64,000 nt of DNA from Conus ventricosus (Eukaryota; Mollusca; Gastropoda; Neogastropoda; Conidae), in assembly GCA_018398815.1 (NCBI GenBank), contig JAFLJL010004289.1:58804-122803 (forward strand), read 5' to 3'. Positions 8,891-19,024 of this stretch are shown here, piece after piece; position 1 is the stretch's first letter; each line of letters starts with the position of its first letter. A model generated the notes under the pieces. The model was not told the origin of the DNA. It was given only the letters and a program-made list of their open reading frames with translations, and ran no database searches. Both the position numbers and the translations under genes were made by a program.

Positions 8891-9502
8891 CTACAAACAA
8901 ACATACTGTGTAGGGTTATCCGTTTTCAATACTAATTTACTAAACTTTTCAGATTTCAGTTTTTGTTTAATCCTATGTTTTCCCTGATCATTTTCAATAA
9001 CATCATTTTCGCGCAAACATTCTTCAAATGAGTCTCTGTCTTTCATGTGAAATAAAACTACAGTCTTTAACTGTTCTCTAAAGTCTTTTAAAACCGAGTT
9101 ATATTTCTGGCATAAAATCCACACACTTATCCCAGCATGTCTTCCGCTGAAAGCTAGTTTCGACAAAGTGTTTCTCTTTTTAACTATGTCTCTTTCTGCC
9201 GAACAGTCATCTATAATAAATAGTGTCTGCGTTCCTTCAAACAGTCTATAAAACTGTTCTAAACACTCACTCAGTTTATTGCTAGGATTAACTAAATATA
9301 TGTCATCATCTGCCCATATAAACCTTCTATCATGATATGCTTTGTTCCATTTAAGTGTTGGGCAGAAAATCACAATATGATTAAAATTATAGCGATAAAC
9401 TGTTTGTAATAAGTCTAGGACAAATATTGTTTTTCCACACCCAGTCTGCCCACAAATCAATGAGCAATGAGGAGTTTTTGCCATAAAGTTTAACTGCTCC
9501 AT
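8891..9502 (-). CDS. packaging ATPase (A32/FtsK-HerA-like) of a virus-like element
   Basis: An intact 203-codon frame. It has a P-loop GQTGCGKT (residues 18-25), a Walker B strand LFIIDD (94-99), then SGRHAGISVWILCQKY (119-134), the polar sensor strand typical of this family. The size and motif order match the genome-packaging ATPases of Polinton/Maverick elements and related mid-size dsDNA viruses, which pump DNA into the capsid. It is the downstream gene of a tight three-gene minus-strand run, 16 bp from its neighbour. The local DNA is AT-rich compared with the surrounding elements. ATPase assignment is firm; placement in a particular virus family is an inference. Confidence 0.87.
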   Translation of the reverse strand: MEQLNFMAKTPHCSLICGQTGCGKTIFVLDLLQTVYRYNFNHIVIFCPTLKWNKAYHDRRFIWADDDIYLVNPSNKLSECLEQFYRLFEGTQTLFIIDDCSAERDIVKKRNTLSKLAFSGRHAGISVWILCQKYNSVLKDFREQLKTVVLFHMKDRDSFEECLRENDVIENDQGKHRIKQKLKSEKFSKLVLKTDNPTQYVCL

Positions 9503-9518
9503 AGTTTTATAACAGAAC

Positions 9519-10376
9519 TTAATCTAATCCAGTTATTATTTTTATCATACTCTCTGTCAAAACTTGTTCAGTATAATAAAACCCTATAAGGCCTAAATGT
9601 GTAAGATTAATCCAATTCAGTTCTGTAAGATTGTTTCTATTTAAGTCAACATTGATTTTGTTGCTTGTTGTTATGATCTTAATATCCTCACCATTGTGAA
9701 GAACGACGATGGTAACGTTAAGGCGTTTAACGTCTAAGTTTTGCCAGCTAATATTAATTCCTTTTATAAGGTTGTCACTAACGCCCACAACCCCGTCCCT
9801 CTCTACATCTTTAAAGACAGAAATTTCAAATATTATTGTGAACGTGTCTCCTAATTTTCTGCTTGGAAAGAACTGTAATTTTGTAGAAGCTTTTTTTACA
9901 ACTGCTTCTTTTTTGTGGAGGATGTACTGCTTTTTCCCATACGGCGTTATTTCAATTTCTTTCCGACTATTGTCGTCTGGCATAAGACTTACATGTAAAG
10001 GGCCAGAGTTGAATGCTTTTCTGAAACTTTTTTGACGGCTAAAATATGTAAATGGGCTTATGAATTCAAATTTTATTTCCCATTCTAAATATGGTTCTAA
10101 GTGCCATTTGAGGTCAGGTTTTCGAACTATTTTATATTCATACTGGCCAACATTATTTGCCTCTAGATTGCGCAGTTGTTCTAGTTTAGGAAACTTTTTG
10201 TTGTCGCCAACCTCTTTGCGTTTATAATCACCATCTTTAGTGTACTCAAAACCATACAAAGCGCCTATCTCACCATTCTGTTCAAAGTCCGCAACGTCTG
10301 CAAGGTCTTTTAATTCTAAAGTTATACACCTTACAGGCGCTAATGTAACTCCTGGTTCTTCTGGCCCACGCGACAT
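9519..10376 (-). CDS. conserved hypothetical beta-rich protein of the virus-like cluster
   Basis: An intact 285-codon frame starting MSRGPEEPG. It alternates hydrophobic and polar residues in a way typical of beta-sheet proteins, has no signal peptide or clear membrane segment, and no catalytic motif that I recognise. It lies between the packaging ATPase and another virion-type gene on the same strand, with spacers of 16 and 17 bp. From this position a capsid or capsid-associated role is plausible, but the sequence alone does not show it. A structure prediction looking for a jelly-roll fold would be the deciding test. Confidence 0.6.
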   Translation of the reverse strand: MSRGPEEPGVTLAPVRCITLELKDLADVADFEQNGEIGALYGFEYTKDGDYKRKEVGDNKKFPKLEQLRNLEANNVGQYEYKIVRKPDLKWHLEPYLEWEIKFEFISPFTYFSRQKSFRKAFNSGPLHVSLMPDDNSRKEIEITPYGKKQYILHKKEAVVKKASTKLQFFPSRKLGDTFTIIFEISVFKDVERDGVVGVSDNLIKGINISWQNLDVKRLNVTIVVLHNGEDIKIITTSNKINVDLNRNNLTELNWINLTHLGLIGFYYTEQVLTESMIKIITGLD

Positions 10377-10393
10377 TATTTTTTAGTAACGTA

Positions 10394-11086
10394 TTATTTT
10401 ATTTCCAAAACAATGTGCAGGTTATCACATTTCACGACTTTCCCTGTTTTGTCTTTGATTTTTATAATAAATGATCCGACCCTCCCACAAACTAATCTTT
10501 TAAACTGTAAATTAGGGAATTGTATAATTTCATAATCGCAATATGCAGCTTTCCCTGACGGAAGAGCTCTTAAAACAGTTGAGGGCCTTCCATCATATAA
10601 GTTTTCATCAGTGCTTAGTTCGTCCAAATGAACATAGAGTAATGAATGTAATGCAAGATCGAGCGGGTTTTCTCCCTCATAAGTAGTTTTGTCTGGCACA
10701 ACTCTAAATCTATGATTGTCATCTGCAAAGCCTAACATTTTAGCTAGCTCTACATCAGAAAGGTAATGTGCTACTTCTTCTTCAGGTTTGAATGTTAACA
10801 TTGTTTTTAGATTTGCATTGTTAAGTTTGAGAGTAATGTCGAAATTACTCATTGCTTCTTTTAGCGAACAAAACCCGTAATAACCATCAGGTATGGTTAA
10901 CCGGCTAACTACCTTCCCTTCTTTATTAACTTTTAGAACTGCATTATTTTTCTTGGATTCAGTTATATTAAACCATACGACTTTGTAGAATATTTCATGG
11001 AGCGCGACCATTTTGGCCCCGCAATTGTTATCAATAGCATGTTCTAAAAACGAAGGGCGGTCTTGGGTTGTTATTGTTACAAACAT
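10394..11086 (-). CDS. virion-type protein of a Polinton-like family (possible capsid component)
   Basis: A 230-codon frame. I chose the ATG at 11086 (MFVTITTQDRP) over the upstream one at 11218, because the upstream stretch overlaps the divergent gene and lacks family-like sequence. Landmarks are an IPDGYYGF strand, LAKMLGFADD, SLLYVHLDELS, a DGRPSTVLRALPSG turn and an IVLEIK end. I associate this layout with a protein found widely in virus-like elements of cnidarians and other invertebrates, often next to a packaging ATPase. A diverged copy of its last third is at 188-376, 23518-23703 and 38276-38460. The role as a structural protein is inferred. Confidence 0.65.
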   Translation of the reverse strand: MFVTITTQDRPSFLEHAIDNNCGAKMVALHEIFYKVVWFNITESKKNNAVLKVNKEGKVVSRLTIPDGYYGFCSLKEAMSNFDITLKLNNANLKTMLTFKPEEEVAHYLSDVELAKMLGFADDNHRFRVVPDKTTYEGENPLDLALHSLLYVHLDELSTDENLYDGRPSTVLRALPSGKAAYCDYEIIQFPNLQFKRLVCGRVGSFIIKIKDKTGKVVKCDNLHIVLEIK

Positions 11087-11104
11087 TTTTTGAACGAAAT
11101 AAAA
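11087..11104. promoter_or_regulatory. 18-bp divergent intergenic space
   Basis: The start codons of the minus-strand gene (11086) and the plus-strand gene (11105) are separated by only 18 AT-rich bases. Promoters for both must therefore overlap the coding regions or lie elsewhere. Confidence 0.5.
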
Positions 11105-12297
11105 ATGAGCGCGTTCAAATATACTGATGCAAAATATTCTGTTGGGCCGCACTACAATCTTAAAAATATAGCAACTGATACTCTTGACATTGCTGTGACC
11201 CAGACTGTCACTTTTCATAAAAAGGTGAGTACTCCATTAAAGAGCTATCTTAACCCCCCTATTGAAAACGAGCACATCCAGAAAGCGTGGTTTAGTCATC
11301 CGATGCAGTTTTATCAGAACCAGTTAAACTTTGCTGTGTTTTGCGCATCAACTGGGTGTGGAGTGTCGTATGCTGATCATTAAATCACCACGATCCTTTG
11401 GTGAGGTCAGTGTACAGATTTCATTTCTATTACACCTTCAGGCGTATTTTGACTGAATTGCAAGCGCCATTGCCAAATGACAAACCATTTAATCCACTCA
11501 GCAACATAATAGACATGAAGGCTTTTAAAAGGATCTGTAACGAATTCAATATTAACATCAAGACAGGCTTTAGACAAAAGTTGGATCATAATCATGGCCT
11601 AGGCGTCATTTATTTTCAGGGCACGCACAGAAAGTATAACTTTGACTGGCGTTCTCCTTTCAAAATTGTTCAGCCCTGGTCCATAGAGCAAGAGCATAAA
11701 ACAGCATGGACAACATTTATCTTAGACACTTCTAAGGGCCTAACTAGGGCGGGAATAGAACGAATAAACGACTCTATTCGTACTTACGTTTGGTGTTTGC
11801 TAGGGGCGCAAGCACAGGCAAGATCGAGCATAACTGATCCTTCTACTGGCTTTGACGCGCAAAAACAATACTTAGCAAATTTAGAGGACGCCATTAATTC
11901 TACAGTTGATTTACCTTCAAGTATTAAAAGATACCAAAATGTTTTACAATACGCAAGATCGAAAGTAGACTTTGCTGTTGGCACTGGTTTATACATGCTG
12001 CCTTCTGACCTCAGACTCCAGGTAGGAATAATAATAAACTATAATAATGAAATTCTTATAGCGGGCAATGAACAGAAGGTTGGGAAAAACGACATAAATT
12101 CTGAGCCAGTAATATCACAAACAATAAAAGAACGCCCAAGATTAAGTCATCTAATTCCCGAAGTCCAAACCCCCAAAGTCATTGAAGACTCGGCAAAGCT
12201 TGCGGACTCTGTTCGCGATGACCATGAATATGAAAAGACAGCGCTTGTTCTTGGATTAACTGGCATAGGATTACTTGGTCTTTATCTTACTAAATAG
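11105..12297 (+). pseudogene. conserved 397-codon protein of virus-like elements, one frameshift
   Basis: Starts at ATG 11105 (MSAFKYTDAKYSVGPHYNL). The frame changes by one base between about 11375 and 11398 and then continues to TAG 12297. Conserved-looking blocks include YQNQLNFAVFCAS, YRFHFYYTFRRIL, LQAPLPNDKPFN, AWTTFILDTSKGLTRAG, RINDSIRTYVWCLLGAQAQA and SIKRYQNVLQYA; the C-terminus is a hydrophobic stretch (TALVLGLTGIGLLGLYLTK). I recognise this family from virus-like elements of cnidarians and other invertebrates, but know no function for it. Apart from the single break it is intact, so the break may be a consensus error. Its 3' end overlaps the next gene by 27 bp, tail to tail. Confidence 0.7.
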
Positions 12298-12650
12298 TAA
12301 CCCAACTATTACAAGAACTAATGCCCATAAGTGCTCGGCCATAAAGCCAACTACTTTGCTTGCAGTAGACAAAAGCCAGCTGACAATACTCCCCAATATT
12401 CCTGGTAAAGAGTCTATAGCTTTACCAGCTAATTTTTTTAATAAATTCGCAAGATGATCAAGCTGTTTTTTTACCCATGATTTATCAGGCGGAGGCGATG
12501 GCGGTGGAGGTACTGAACTTTGGCCACCGCCGCCTGTAATAGCCAACACTAGTGTACTTATTGCAAATCCTAAGGCCGTTATAACGCTTGCTAATGTGAC
12601 TCCTTGCTTGGGCCGCGAAAGGAATAGGCTGTTGTGACTCTGTGCATATG
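12271..12650 (-). pseudogene. small membrane-active protein of the virus-like cluster, N-terminus lost
   Basis: About 125 codons are readable on the minus strand, ending at 12271. There are two strongly hydrophobic segments (TLASVITALGFAISTLVLAI near the N-terminus and HLWALVLVIVGLLFSKI at the C-terminus), a Gly/Pro-rich hinge (PPPPSPPPDK), and an amphipathic helix (LANLLKKLAGKAIDSLPGIL). Similar proteins accompany this gene cluster in other invertebrate elements, to my recollection. The expected start is missing: upstream the frame runs straight into the (TG)n tract at 12651-12756, so the gene has been invaded or cut by microsatellite DNA. Confidence 0.55.
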
Positions 12651-12662
12651 AGTGTGTGTGTG

Positions 12663-12756
<94 letters not shown>
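12651..12756. repeat. (TG)n microsatellite
   Basis: About 50 TG dinucleotides with one or two interruptions, ending in a CG-rich ATGCGCGCGC. It abuts the truncated membrane-protein gene. Confidence 0.95.
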
Positions 12757-12758
<2 letters not shown>

Positions 12759-12856
12759 CGCGCGCGCTCGCGATAACGGGAGTGAGCGGTGTGAGTGTAA
12801 TGCTTCTAAGGCACAGGAAACAGCCGACATCATGAAGAAAATGACAGACAGACACT

Positions 12857-13105
12857 TAAATCAGGTTGCATCAAATGGTTCCTCAGAACACTACAGACAA
12901 ACAGTCGACTCAAATCAGGTTGCATCAAATGGTTCCTCTGAACACTAACAGACAAACAGTCGACTCAAATCAGGTTGCATCAAATGGTTCCTCAGAACAC
13001 TAACAGACAAACAGTCGACTCAAATCAGGTTGCATCAAATGGTTCCTCAGAACACTGACAGACAAACAGTCGACTCAAATCAGGTTGCATCAAATGGTTC
13101 CTCCT
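12857..13105. repeat. 55-bp tandem repeat, about 4.5 units
   Basis: Units beginning aaatcaggttgcatcaaatg and ending acagtcgactc repeat with a 55-bp period and only a few substitutions. No coding signal. Confidence 0.9.
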
Positions 13106-13540
13106 CTTAAGTCAGAATTCAACGTTTACCATTACACTGTCAAGGAGGTAACTCGGCTCCCACCCCTAACAAAGGAAGCAGTGTTTCTTCTTTTTTTTTT
13201 TTTCTTTGGCCTCCAGCCTCTAATTTTCCCCACTTTTTCCTTTACCTTTTTTTTTACACTGGGGCTTCCATTCTATCATTTTTTTAAAAATCTGAAATTG
13301 ACTCATACTCACCATGCTTTATCTGTATGTTTGTTGTTGTTGTTTAACAGGTGGACATTCACTTGCTGATTTTGACGTTTTAACGTTTAATACAAAGCGT
13401 CTTAGTTTATTCATGTACTAAAGTGTGGTACACTGACTTTTTTTTATTCTGCAAGTTTGCTGAGAGTATACTTTTCATCAAATGAAATACACATTCGCAT
13501 CTCCTCCCCTTACTCCCTTCCCGTACGCCCCACACCTGCG
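13106..13540. other. stretch without recognisable features
   Basis: T-rich DNA with short poly-T runs (13185-13205, 13239-13258). I see no gene or repeat family in it. Confidence 0.5.
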
Positions 13541-13618
<78 letters not shown>

Positions 13619-13674
13619 GTGTGCGTGCGTGCGCGTGCGTGAGTGTGTGCACGCGTGCGTGCGTGTGTGTGTGT

Positions 13675-13738
<64 letters not shown>

Positions 13739-13769
13739 CGTGTGTGTGTGTGTGTGTGTGTGCACTCGC

Positions 13770-13801
<32 letters not shown>

Positions 13802-13808
13802 TGTGTGT

Positions 13809-13847
<39 letters not shown>

Positions 13848-13995
13848 ACGCGCGTCTGTGCGTAGGTGTGTGCGCGCATGCGCATGTGTGTGTGCGCGCA
13901 TGTATGTGTGTATGCGTATGTGCATGTGTGGCTGTGTGTGCGCACGCCAGCGCGCGTGCGTGTGTGCGTGCATGTTTGTGTTTGTGTCTGCGTGT
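13541..13995. repeat. long (TG)n tract with CG interruptions
   Basis: About 450 bp of TG repeats broken by GCGTGCG and GCACGCG segments. Long open frames here are only artefacts of the dinucleotide repeat. Confidence 0.95.
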
Positions 13996-14145
13996 GTTCT
14001 TTCACTACTGAGAGAGAATTCCAATGAATCTGACCTCAGGCTAACGGAGAAAGTGTTCTCGGGCCGCGATCTTGAATTCTGATTGTAAACAGGTTTAAGA
14101 TCAACAAAAACTTAAAACACTTGGACTCTTATACATAAGAATTTT

Positions 14146-14165
14146 GAGAGAGAGAGAGAGAGAGG

Positions 14166-14221
<56 letters not shown>

Positions 14222-14233
14222 GAGAGAGAGAGA
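14146..14233. repeat. (AG)n microsatellite
   Basis: An almost pure GA repeat of about 88 bp with two AAAG interruptions. Confidence 0.95.
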
Positions 14234-14455
14234 TCATGCAGGAAAAGCAGCACCATCATTTAACATTCTCTATTGAAAAAGAAATCTTACGAACATGAAA
14301 TTTTACATTACATTCAATACTTTTCATGGTGAAAAAATCTGCATCATCTTTAATACTCTAAAAGCCCACATTTTGTTATTTTGAAAACAGTCAAGATTCT
14401 AATGTTATTCATCATTTTTTCCGTGGTCGATTTCCAGTGACATAGGTTGGATACA
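14234..14455. other. AT-rich stretch without recognisable features
   Basis: No ORF with family features and no repeat structure seen. Confidence 0.4.
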
Positions 14456-14585
14456 CGTACATAAATGATACTCCACGAAACGTTCATAAATGACACTCCA
14501 CGTACTTTTTATAAATGATATGTTCCACGTAACGTTGATAAAGGATGCGCCACGTAGCTTTTATAAATGATGCTCCACGTAAGAA
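14456..14585. repeat. degenerate tandem repeat around ATAAATGATRCTCCACGTA
   Basis: Five units of about 25-28 bp, each with a core such as ATAAATGATACTCCACG followed by a short variable linker (AACGTT, TACTTTT, AGCTTTT). Confidence 0.75.
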
Positions 14586-14756
14586 AAATAATACGCTGTG
14601 CTTATTGTTAAAATGTCCGTATTTGTACGGTCTACAAAAAAAAATCCGGATAAATCATTGTCCGTATGACGCCCAAAAGAACAGTGTGGGTCAGCCAAGC
14701 AAAGCATACACATGCTGCTGTTCATTGTTGAAATGTCACTGAGTACATCAGGTGTA

Positions 14757-14945
14757 TTTACTTCCTACTAAAATCTTTCCAACCTTCAGAATCGTCACCT
14801 ACAGTTTGTCTTTGATTGCCAATGATTGGCTGATGTCACGGGTACACCAACGTACGGTGTCTTTCCTTCTACTAAAATAGTTTCAAGTCTTCAGAATGGT
14901 CACCTGCAGTTGGTCTTTGACTGCCAATCATTGGATCTTGATGAT
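14757..14945. repeat. duplication of about 95 bp in tandem
   Basis: Two adjacent similar blocks: each runs from tactaaaat through CTTCAGAATSGTCACCT and TTTGAYTGCCAAT to ATTGG. No coding signal. Confidence 0.65.
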
Positions 14946-15094
14946 TTGTTCATCACAACATGCTGAAGAGAAAGACACACCCGAAGGTGCGGGTAGGACC
15001 CAGAGAAGCACTGTCCTCGACTTGCCGAACCAACCAGCCGGGAGCAATCCTGCACCAACCTTTGGTAGCCTGTGCTGTGTTCACACACATAGGG

Positions 15095-15189
15095 TGCAGG
15101 CACGCACAGGGACGCACATTCAGACTAGGGACATACATTAAGACTATTGACAAACAGTAAGACTAGGGACGCACATTCAGACTAGGGAC
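15095..15189. repeat. minisatellite, left part (interrupted by the LTR element)
   Basis: Imperfect units of about 19-20 bp such as gacgcacattaagactagg. The array continues on the other side of the LTR retrotransposon at 20977-21120, so the LTR element inserted into it. Confidence 0.8.
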
Positions 15190-16553
15190 TGTCAACCTCG
15201 GGGTATGTCAGTGGAGGAAGGACTAGCGCACAGCCCAAACACACTTACAGCTTGCTTACAATCTCATTCATATATCATGCATTCGTCACATCAAACCACT
15301 AGTAAAGTCTATAACTTTACTACACATAATCATGGAAGAAAACATCAATGCGCATGGAGTCAAACAAAATAAAACATTCTCTCTTTCCTTGAACTTCACA
15401 AAACCATTTATCTAAATCATCATTAACTAACCCGGGTATAAATAGATTTTTCTACTTTACCTGGCCAGGTGATCTTAAACTATTTACGAATCACTGTCTT
15501 TCCTTTTCTTCCTTTTTTTTCTTTTCTTTTCACTGTCACTTTCACAAACACCAGTCACGACACAACTGCTGGCACTGGTCAGGTTGGACCGCCGGCACTG
15601 GTCAGGTTAGACTGCTGACACTGGTCAGGTTGGACTGCTGATGAAAGTGGCGCTGCCAGGTATGAGGTCGAACCCCGGTTCAGATTGAACAGTGACTACC
15701 AGACATCGATCTGTTCTCCTTTCTTTCTTCCTGCATTAACGCATTGCACTCTCTCTCTCTCTCTTCTAGTCTGCTCTATCAAAATGGACATGGTTGCTTT
15801 TCTTTTCTTTTTCTTTTTCTTTTTTTTTTCTCTTCATCAGTTAGCAACTCTCTCTCTCAACATTTCTCCTTAGTCCTTCCCCTGCAGACTCTATCTGGTG
15901 CTAATGCTTCAACTCGGTTCTCTTCACTCCTCCTCTCATCTCTCTGCTCTTCTCGCGTGCAGAGCCTACTCCCAGAACCTCTCTCTCTGGCTCTTCTTTC
16001 TCTTCTCTTTCCCTTCCCCGTTCTCTCACTCCCCTAGTCTTCTTATCCCGTTCCTATCTGTCAAAAGGGTGAGTACCATTGGTCAGAATTTTTCCTGCCT
16101 TGTACCGAGGTTACCTCCCCTCTAATTCCATTGGACCTGCAAATCGTCAAAGTCACATCTACCGCCTTGCTCTCTGTGGTGGTCAATGGGTCATTTAATT
16201 AATTAGCTTGATTTCACCCCACCACACAATACCTTCCCCCTTCCTACTTCAACCGGCGACGTCTGACTTAACTGTCGGCGCTGGTCTTGCAAATTGGCTG
16301 TCTCAGTCTGACCCAGGCGCCGAGACCCGTCTGGCCAGACCTATTGAGACGTTGGTCAAGCCACTCAGTCTGTCTGCTGGACGGTGCTCTCTCCATGAGG
16401 ACTAAAAATAGCCTCTTCGCTGTGCCTAATTGGCTGATGCGACACATGAAGTCGTCTGCCTGGAAACGAGGATGTTTGAGTTTGGAACTTATGTCCAATT
16501 GAACTGGCTGGCGACTGACCACGATTACAGCTTTTCTTTTTTTGTCCGTGACA
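15190..16553 (-). repeat. 3' LTR (1364 bp)
   Basis: Near identical to 19618-20976, differing by small indels. It contains three copies of a 27-bp motif with CACTGGTCAGGTT (about 15565-15640) and pyrimidine-rich stretches that explain the apparent Ser/Leu-rich frames. Confidence 0.93.
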
Positions 16554-17089
16554 ATTTCCCCCTTGCAAAAGACTATGCTCAGCATTGTCTCAAAACAACG
16601 GTACAAAAAAGCAACAACAACCGAATTTGCTGACACCACAGCTACACGTGCAAGGTTTTGCAAAATAATTTACAACAAACGGTTTACAAATTATAAGCAT
16701 ATATCACTAGTGAATATCACCCCAATGGGTTATCATCGACGTGTGCTTTTGCCTTATTTCAACTCATTTTCTGATAACCTCTGTGCGCACCTATGCAATT
16801 ACCCTACCTGCGGATTTGCCACATCTTCTCTTCACAACTACTATGAAAAGCAAAATCTAATATGACAACGATCCATGACACCTCACTGAGGAATTTTCAT
16901 CCTCACTTATCGCAAACAGTGCATTACTACACAAGCGACTGTAATGCTCCAAACATAACTACAATTTACATAAACAAGTCTCACAAAGAAAATATGAACC
17001 ATAGCCAAATGGGAATGAACCCATATCCACTCAACATAACTGTAATCAACACATATTATTAACAAAGTAGCTATGCACCCCTGGATATG
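16554..17089 (-). other. 3' untranslated region with polypurine tract
   Basis: In the sense direction, AAGGGGGAAAT directly precedes the 3' LTR, a typical plus-strand primer. The rest of the stretch is AT-rich and non-coding. Confidence 0.7.
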
Positions 17090-17620
17090 ACTGACTTCCT
17101 CTGAGTTGCAGCTTGCTAGACTACACGGCTTAAATAGTCAGCTCCTACATTCTGTTGACCTGGAATGTACTGAACTCGATACCTGTGCCCACCTTTGGAA
17201 CAGGGTGAGATTGGGCCAATCAGATCAACAGCCCCTCTCCTGAATGGTGTGTCATATAAAGGGGGCTGTTTTAAGAGGCGCCTTCCTCTTCACCCCTCTT
17301 GTGGCTGACCTTTGACACACATCACATTACATGCAGAACCGCTTTATGTCTGCCATTGCCCCTGGCCATGAAAATCATCAAACATTCGGTCAGCTGTTTT
17401 GCCGTGCCGAGATGACCCGCATGAGCGACTCGTGACCCACTGACATGACAGTGTCACGATAACATGCTGGTACCTCTAACTGAGTTGTCACCTTACCTGT
17501 CTTCCCTTGGTGAACACTCGGTACAACAAACCCGCCTTTCACCAGAAATTCTGTCTCACCTCCTCTAACCACCTGTTTCTCTCCACCTCTTGCCAACTCC
17601 CAAGACTTCACGAGCGAAGG
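17090..17620 (-). pseudogene. pol: integrase N-terminal region fused to the tail of RNase H
   Basis: In sense order: a pre-integrase segment (KSWELARGGEKQVVRGG, ACYRDTVMSVGHESLM), broken zinc-domain remnants (CDVCQR-like), the start of the integrase core (DTPFRRGAVDLIGPISPCSKG, first catalytic Asp), and then directly YIPGQQNVGADYLSR, the conserved end of RNase H. RNase H lies after integrase here, so the parent element had the order PR-INT-RT-RNaseH, and a deletion removed the middle. There are several frameshifts and stops. Confidence 0.75.
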
Positions 17621-17739
17621 TCTTGTTCCTGCGCTGCCCTAAACTCATCACGCGACACATCTATGCCTGACTTCCTTGCTGGAACGACTAACGGTTTATC
17701 AACCTTTCCTCCTTCTTGCTCCGTGTTTGAACTGCTGCC

Positions 17740-18120
17740 CCTGTAGCAGTCAACAACTCAGGATCCCCTGGATCCCTTGCACCTGGAATATTCCCAATGA
17801 TCAAATCATAAAGGGTTTCTCCATCACCAGCGCAGACAACTCGCCTGAGAAGTAAGGGTACGTACTTCTATCTTAGCAACTGGGAACTTCCTCACAGTGC
17901 CATCGATTAGAGTACAGGTCTGGATTTGCCCTGTCAAATCCCCTTCCTCGACCAGCGTTGTTCTTACACACCACATGAACAACCAGTGTCCTGTAACACT
18001 TTCACCCTCTGCTGGCCAATCCATCCCTCTTCCACTGGTAATGAACCACTCAACCTAGTGCCCTCCATCCCTGACACTGACTGCTGTCCAGCACGAGCCA
18101 TAGGCCGCACTCCACCCTCT
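17740..18120 (-). pseudogene. retroviral-type aspartic protease, frameshifted
   Basis: In the sense direction the frame reads VKVLQDTGCSC, the catalytic DTG motif, then after a frame change VVRTTLVEEGDLTG and further on LIIGNIPGA, the usual end of a gypsy protease. It follows gag directly, as expected for a gag-pro-pol element. Confidence 0.7.
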
Positions 18121-18930
18121 TCAGATTGGATCCCTTTTGGTTCCACTGCAGGTCGTTTCCCTCTGGCGACCCTTAACAACCTCTTGCAAGGCTGCTGCCT
18201 TCTGGAACCTCATGCGACAATCCCTCGCCACATGTCCCTTCTTGTGACAAATGAAACACCTATTGTCCCTTTGTCCTCCTTTCTGCCCCACCACTGTGTT
18301 TGCAGACTTTGCAGAAAACTCCCCTAGTCTCCTTGCACTCTTCTCACCTGTGTCTGGCACCTGTTTCTCCTGCACCTTAGTGCCCAAACGTGCCTCTCTA
18401 TACACCTCTGCTAACTTCAGCAACTCCCCTAATGTCTCTGGCTGTCTCTCTTTCAAATGTATAATTAACTCTGGACTGCAACCTGACAAAATCTGTTCTT
18501 TCATAACCAGCTCTTTCAATTCAGCAAACTCCTTTCTCGTACCACTCAACTCTAACCACTTCTCAAAATAGTGATCTAAACGTGCACCAAACTGAGTGTA
18601 CGTTTCACCTGCTTGTAATCTAGCTGATCGAAATTTCTTTCTGAACCCCTCCTCTGTGAGGTCAAATCCTTTCATCAAAGACTCCTTCACAGCACCAAAA
18701 TCAGATTGTTGGTCTGCTGGTAACGCAGTGAAAATCTGTAATGCCTTACCCGTCAATAGCACTGACAAAATGACTGCCCACTCTTCTGAAGGCCAACCCT
18801 GACTAGTAGCAAACGTTTCAAAACGACTGATGTACGCATCAATCGAATCTGATCCTTCAGAGAATTTTGGCAACTTTGGTCCGGGGGGTATAACTGCGCA
18901 CAGGGTCACTGGAAACTGAACTACCATCAT
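18121..18930 (-). CDS. gag: gag: capsid (SCAN-like) and zinc knuckle
   Basis: An open frame of 269 codons. It contains the gypsy capsid region (PKLPKFSEGSDSIDAYISRF, ALLTGKALQIF-like core, FDLTEEGFRKKFR), the helical SCAN-like C-terminal part (LVMKEQILSGCSPELIIHLKE, LLKLAEVYREA), and one CCHC zinc knuckle, CFICHKKGHVARDC. It would build the intracellular particle and bind RNA. The frame is open, but the true N-terminus is probably further up (see 19025-19306), since family members start with an acidic coiled region. Confidence 0.85.
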   Translation of the reverse strand: MMVVQFPVTLCAVIPPGPKLPKFSEGSDSIDAYISRFETFATSQGWPSEEWAVILSVLLTGKALQIFTALPADQQSDFGAVKESLMKGFDLTEEGFRKKFRSARLQAGETYTQFGARLDHYFEKWLELSGTRKEFAELKELVMKEQILSGCSPELIIHLKERQPETLGELLKLAEVYREARLGTKVQEKQVPDTGEKSARRLGEFSAKSANTVVGQKGGQRDNRCFICHKKGHVARDCRMRFQKAAALQEVVKGRQRETTCSGTKRDPI

Positions 18931-19024
18931 TGGTGGTCTCCCTCTGTATTCTCACTCTCTCTAACTCTAATTGAATCTTAATCTTTCTGTTTCCTGCGTT
19001 TCCTGATTACTGTTAGCCTGATCC

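Noticed and set aside
13407..14082. Long frames of Cys-Val or His-Thr repeats on both strands
   Set aside because: They are translations of the (TG)n tract and not genes.
15744..16125. Ser/Leu-rich frames resembling secreted proteins
   Set aside because: They lie in the pyrimidine-rich part of an LTR and recur at 20111-20625 with frame changes.
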